Below are positions 60,478-64,000 of a stretch of DNA of 64,000 nt, piece after piece. The position numbers and the translations under genes are program-made. Source of the DNA: Oasisia sp. SBJ-2009 (Eukaryota > Annelida > Polychaeta > Sabellida > Siboglinidae); assembly GCA_964017155.1 (NCBI GenBank), contig OZ024854.1, forward strand, positions 55,495,941 to 55,559,940. The letters are read 5' to 3'. The notes under the pieces were generated by a model. That model made no database searches, was not told the DNA's origin, and saw nothing but the letters and a program-made list of their open reading frames with translations. The stretch's first letter is position 1. Every line of letters begins with the position of its first letter.

Positions 60478-60885
60478 TCAGTCATTTTGGCAGTTGACAT
60501 AACCACACAATGTGTCTACACTGTAAAATAAAACGAAATTATCATAAAATGTTCGCACTGCTAATAGAACCACATATAGAAGAAGAAAAATAAATGTACA
60601 TCTACATATAATGGTAATACTGTAAACAAACTGCATCCACGTAGACAGTTTAACAGAACCATCCAAATATATTACATATAATTAAAGACGCAATAATTAA
60701 ATATACCGGTAGCTCAGTCAACACCGTCTAAGTCAGCTTAATAATTACGCAGACACAACCACACATTTGTATACACTGTAAAAAAACAAAAAAAATTATG
60801 AACACGCATAAAAAGTTACCACAGTTAACAGAACCACATTTAGAAGTCAAAAAATATATATTACGTATGCTATAACTCATGGAGC
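60478..60885. repeat. Two imperfect tandem units of about 240 bp
   Basis: Both contain CAGT...CACA(C/A)..TGTxTACACTGTAAAA, then AACAGAACCACATxTAGAAG. Units start near 60478 and 60718. They lie directly upstream of LINE ORF2 on its strand and could be 5' UTR monomers. Confidence 0.5.
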
Positions 60886-60942
60886 TCCCAAAAAATAATA
60901 ATAATAACTGAAATGTTGATATCAGATTCAGAGTTCGCTGGG

Positions 60943-61452
60943 TCAGTACCCAGATAGGTCAATGTCGGCCCGGATTTCTTTCACGGTTCCGTCTATGGTC
61001 TTTACTAGGACTTTTCCGTTGAATGTCCAACAGTCGGTGATTTTTTTTTCTTTCTTCAGTTCTCGAGTCTTCTTTGCCAGAGTCGCCCGGCGGCGTGTCA
61101 GATCTTCGTTCACGTACATGGTGGGCCCTCTGCCGCTTTCTCGCAAGCGGCGTCTCGCACGGATGACCACGTCGCGCACGTGCGTCGTGGCAAATTTGAC
61201 GATCACTGGTCGTGGGCGTGCGTGGGCGTCTGCACCTGGCAGACGCCGTCCGAGCCGATGGCTTGTCACAACATCGGCGCTCACAATGGGAGGTGTGACT
61301 CCCATTGTTTCGTTAACAATGGAAAGCAACTTGCCAGTGGTGTCTTCTCCCCCGTCTGATTCCGAAATTCCGAAGAATCGCAGATTTGACCGACGCGAAT
61401 ATTGCTCGATCATTTTCCAGATATACCGTCCCCTCTTGACCATGGTTATCAT
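60943..61452 (-). CDS. LINE ORF1-type protein, N-terminus lost
   Basis: The peptide has IEQYSRRSNLRFFGISESDG (start of the RRM-like fold), SHRLGRRLPG, RPRPVIVKFATTHVRDVVIRARRRL, MYVNEDLTRRRATLAKKTRELKKE and WTFNGKVLVKTIDG. This is the RRM plus C-terminal domain order of LINE ORF1 RNA-binding chaperones. The usual N-terminal coiled coil is missing. It lies on the same strand and 830 bp upstream of the ORF2 at 60114, but it is GC-rich while that ORF2 is AT-rich, so it may come from a different LINE. Confidence 0.7.
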   Translation of the reverse strand: MITMVKRGRYIWKMIEQYSRRSNLRFFGISESDGGEDTTGKLLSIVNETMGVTPPIVSADVVTSHRLGRRLPGADAHARPRPVIVKFATTHVRDVVIRARRRLRESGRGPTMYVNEDLTRRRATLAKKTRELKKEKKITDCWTFNGKVLVKTIDGTVKEIRADIDLSGY

Positions 61453-61789
61453 GTTACAGAAGCGAGAAAACTGGAACCACTTTGGTTCGAGGGGGACGTC
61501 ATTCCGATGGTTCTAGTTGATATCTTAGAAGAGAATTGAATTGACGAAGAAATCACAGATAAAATCCACACTGTTGATGATTATGACGAGGACGAGGACG
61601 AGAACGATGAGTACGATGACAATTAATCATCATCACTCTTCTACATCTGGATTTGAAGTGACATGGATGTACTCTGTTACTGGGTATCTGCATCTAAACA
61701 CAGATTGCTCTCTTAGGTGGTTTTTGTCGAATGTCTTTTCAAGCCTTTTAGTTGCATTTTTAGACTACTTTATTGGTGTTTGATAATAA

Positions 61790-63653
61790 TATGTGCAAAA
61801 GAAAGAAACGTTTATATAAGAAAGCAAAGATCCAGAAATCCAGAAGATTGGCAAGAGTTCTGTAACCTCATGAAAGACATGCACAAACACATTCGTTCTG
61901 CTAGATTGTCCTACATAAATCAATTCCTAACAACTGCAATAACCGACAAACCGAAAGCATTCTGGAGTTTCATTTCCAAACTTAGACAAGATAACCAGGG
62001 TATTGGGGACCTCAACATTGCGGGAAACATAATTAGCGATGACAAACAAAAAGCAGAAGCCATAGGCAATCAGTTTAAATGTGTCTTCACACATGAAGGA
62101 AATTCCAAATTACCAAATCTGAACGACAGCCCACATGGAAAAATACCCAAAATAACAATTTCACTTAAAGCAGTACATGACCAACTATCACAAATTAACA
62201 CCTCTAAATCGCAAGGCCCAGATGGCATTCCACCATGGTTTCTAAATAGGTCCCACCTAACGCCAATAATACATGATATCTTCCAATCATCAGTTGACTC
62301 TGGTCAAGTCCCCAATGCCTGGAAAGACGCAAACATAACAGCAATTTTCAAGAAAGGAAGCAGGGCAGAAACCTTTAACTACAGACCAATATCCTTAACA
62401 CATGTGATTTCTAAACTTTTTGAACACATAATTCATAGGCACATCATGAAACACCTTGAACAACATCACATCCTAACTGACCACCAACATGGGTTTCGTG
62501 CAAAAAGATCAACAGAAACTCAACTAATTCAAACTATCCATGACATAAGCAACTCCCTTGACGATAAGAAAACTGTAGACATGGCCATTCTAGACTTCAC
62601 TAAAGCATTCGATAAAGTTCCACATAAAAGACTAATTCACAAACTAAAATACTATATGGCATCACAGGCACAATATCATCATGGATAGAAAGCTGCCTTA
62701 CAGAAAGAACCTAACTGGGTGTAATAAATGGATCAGCATCCACACCCATTCAAGTCACCTCAGGGGTACCACAGGGAACCGTACTGGGGCCCCTCTATTT
62801 CCTACTATACATAAATGACCTACCCAATAATCTCACTTCGCCTTTTTGCAGATGACTGCCTACTATATCTACCAGTTAAATCCGACAATGACACTTCTCT
62901 CCTCCAAAATGATCTACTCAAACTCGAGGAATGACAAAACACTTGGCTTATGAAATTCAATCCCACCAAATGCTTCGCAATGACATTAGCCTCAAGAAAA
63001 CCGACACCAAATCACTACACCTTCTGTGGCCAACAACTTAAATCTGTTCAATTTCACTGTTATCTTGAAGTACAAATATCAAATACTTTAAATTGGACAA
63101 CATAATGCAACCCAGTCGCTAAGAAAGCACAACAGACACTAGGAGTCATTAGGAGAAATCTAAATAAATGCCCAACCCACATTAAATCTATAGCTTACAC
63201 AACCCTTGTCCGACCAATACTTGAATATTCGTCAGCATCATGGGATCCACATTGCCTAAAACATATTAAAACCTTAGAAAGAATCCAAACACAAGCTGCC
63301 AGATTTTGCACACAAAACTATTCTAGAGAGCCAGGAACAGTAACCCAACTTCTTAAAGACCTCCAATGGGACACCCTTTAAACAAGACAAAAATGTAAAG
63401 ACTTAGCATTATATACAAGATGGAATATAACCTTATAGATATCCCGCTAGATCACTATGTCCAACGCAACACTAGATCCTCACGGAAACATGACAGTCAG
63501 TTCTTGCAAATTAGACACTCTGCAAACATATTAATTTTGGAAACAGTTTCTTCCCAACCACAATTAAAGAATGGAATTCTCTGCCCCCAAACACTGTCTC
63601 AAATAAATCAATAAACTCATTTCAAAAAAATGTAATCCAACATTTTAACAACT
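61790..63653 (+). pseudogene. Jockey-like LINE RT, 5'-truncated and decayed
   Basis: The open part to 62688 has QINTSKSQGPDGIPPWFLN, WKDANITAIFKKGSRAETFNYRPISLT, HGFRAKRSTETQLIQ and LDFTKAFDKVPHKRLIHKL. After a break near 62655: [22 protein letters not shown], then [12 protein letters not shown] (catalytic). After several stops: RRNLNKCPTHIKSIAYTTLVRPILEYSSASWDP and a C-terminal IDIPLDHYV...FFPTTIKEWNSLPPNTVSNKSI, ending in TAA near 63653. The endonuclease and ORF1 are absent. Confidence 0.8.
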
Positions 63654-64000
63654 AATCCAAACGACCCACCATGCGCACTGGCGTGATGTGTCCCCAGGAC
63701 ATTTTGCCAGTAACATATACAGATACAGAAGTGAAAATGAGTAAAAGAAATGGCGGACCTACTCGTTCTCGAGTCTCGCGCGCCAAAACGAGGCTGGGGA
63801 CAATTGGGGGCAGGAAGTCCATATTCTCCATGTTTACGTGTAGGACTTCGTTTTGTGTTTGGTTGTAATAATCGAACTGTTCCAGTCTAACTATTTCAGT
63901 TATACTGTCCGAAGGATTATTACAAGCAGAAGCAGTGGAACACTTTGCCGGTAACAATGCTCACGGAAATCATGAATTTTAATCGAGTGTTATGGTGGTT
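63654..64000. other. Unassigned sequence at the right edge
   Basis: Locally GC- and CpG-richer. A plus-strand ATG in good context (GAAATGGCGGAC at 63749) opens a 47-codon frame, and a 101-codon minus frame overlaps it. I cannot support either as a gene. Confidence 0.3.

Noticed and set aside
63652..63957. 101-codon minus frame and CNNR THAP-like word at the right edge
   Set aside because: The FGCNNR resemblance to a THAP start lacks the first cysteine spacing and is followed by a stop; insufficient support.

Overview
The window looks like intergenic and intronic DNA of an invertebrate animal. The coding pieces are split by GT..AG introns. The mobile elements are typical of metazoans: several APE-type LINEs (L2/CR1-like, RTE-like, Jockey-like), a P-element/THAP transposon, a SAP-SWIM-YqaJ gene of the kind found in cnidarians, molluscs and lancelets, and tRNA-derived SINEs. 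I cannot name the species; a marine invertebrate, perhaps a mollusc, is a guess. There is no prokaryotic gene, CRISPR array, rRNA or convincing functional tRNA gene. Almost all long open frames are simple repeats or decayed transposons.

Layout. 1-1482 is the partial arm of a long-inverted-repeat element. 2665-5155 (-) is a broken SAP-SWIM-YqaJ nuclease gene. 5672-8342 is an internally deleted P-like transposon with a SINE in its intron. 8550-9680 is a Gypsy-type fossil. 11044-13890 is a 5'-truncated L2/CR1-like LINE whose tail runs into 0.8 kb of microsatellite. 15809-25517 is a complete 9.7-kb non-coding element with long inverted arms and a 6-bp target duplication, hosting a second, TTAA-flanked element. 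27075-29253 (-) holds two Ig-like exons separated by an RTE-like fossil. 31473-32990 (-) is a LINE 3' end split by a second TTAA-flanked element. 33484-38821 is a 5.3-kb DNA transposon candidate with 28-bp TIRs, a fossil transposase and at least twelve copies of a 17-bp motif. 39353-39849 (-) is a signal-peptide exon plus an Ig-like exon. 39948-44768 contains two copies of a two-part duplicated sequence. 45580-53000 (-) is a LINE split by a 4-kb insertion. 53287-55664 is an inverted-repeat element. 55721-56170 is a Harbinger-like end with a MADF exon. 56621-60114 (-) is a nearly intact LINE. 60943-61452 (-) is a LINE ORF1, and 61790-63653 (+) a Jockey-like LINE.

The host content I can support is the minus-strand Ig-type exons at 39849-39353 and 29253-27075. 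Exon phases fit within each pair but not across the 10-kb gap, so one gene or two is unresolved. Everything else is a nested record of transposition: elements inside elements, internally deleted copies, and simple repeats grown from retroelement tails.

The two most unusual objects are the 33.5-38.8 kb transposon with its repeated GGATAACGTARAATACA motif, and the 15.8-25.5 kb non-coding inverted-repeat giant. All boundaries were read by eye; no alignment or database search was possible.
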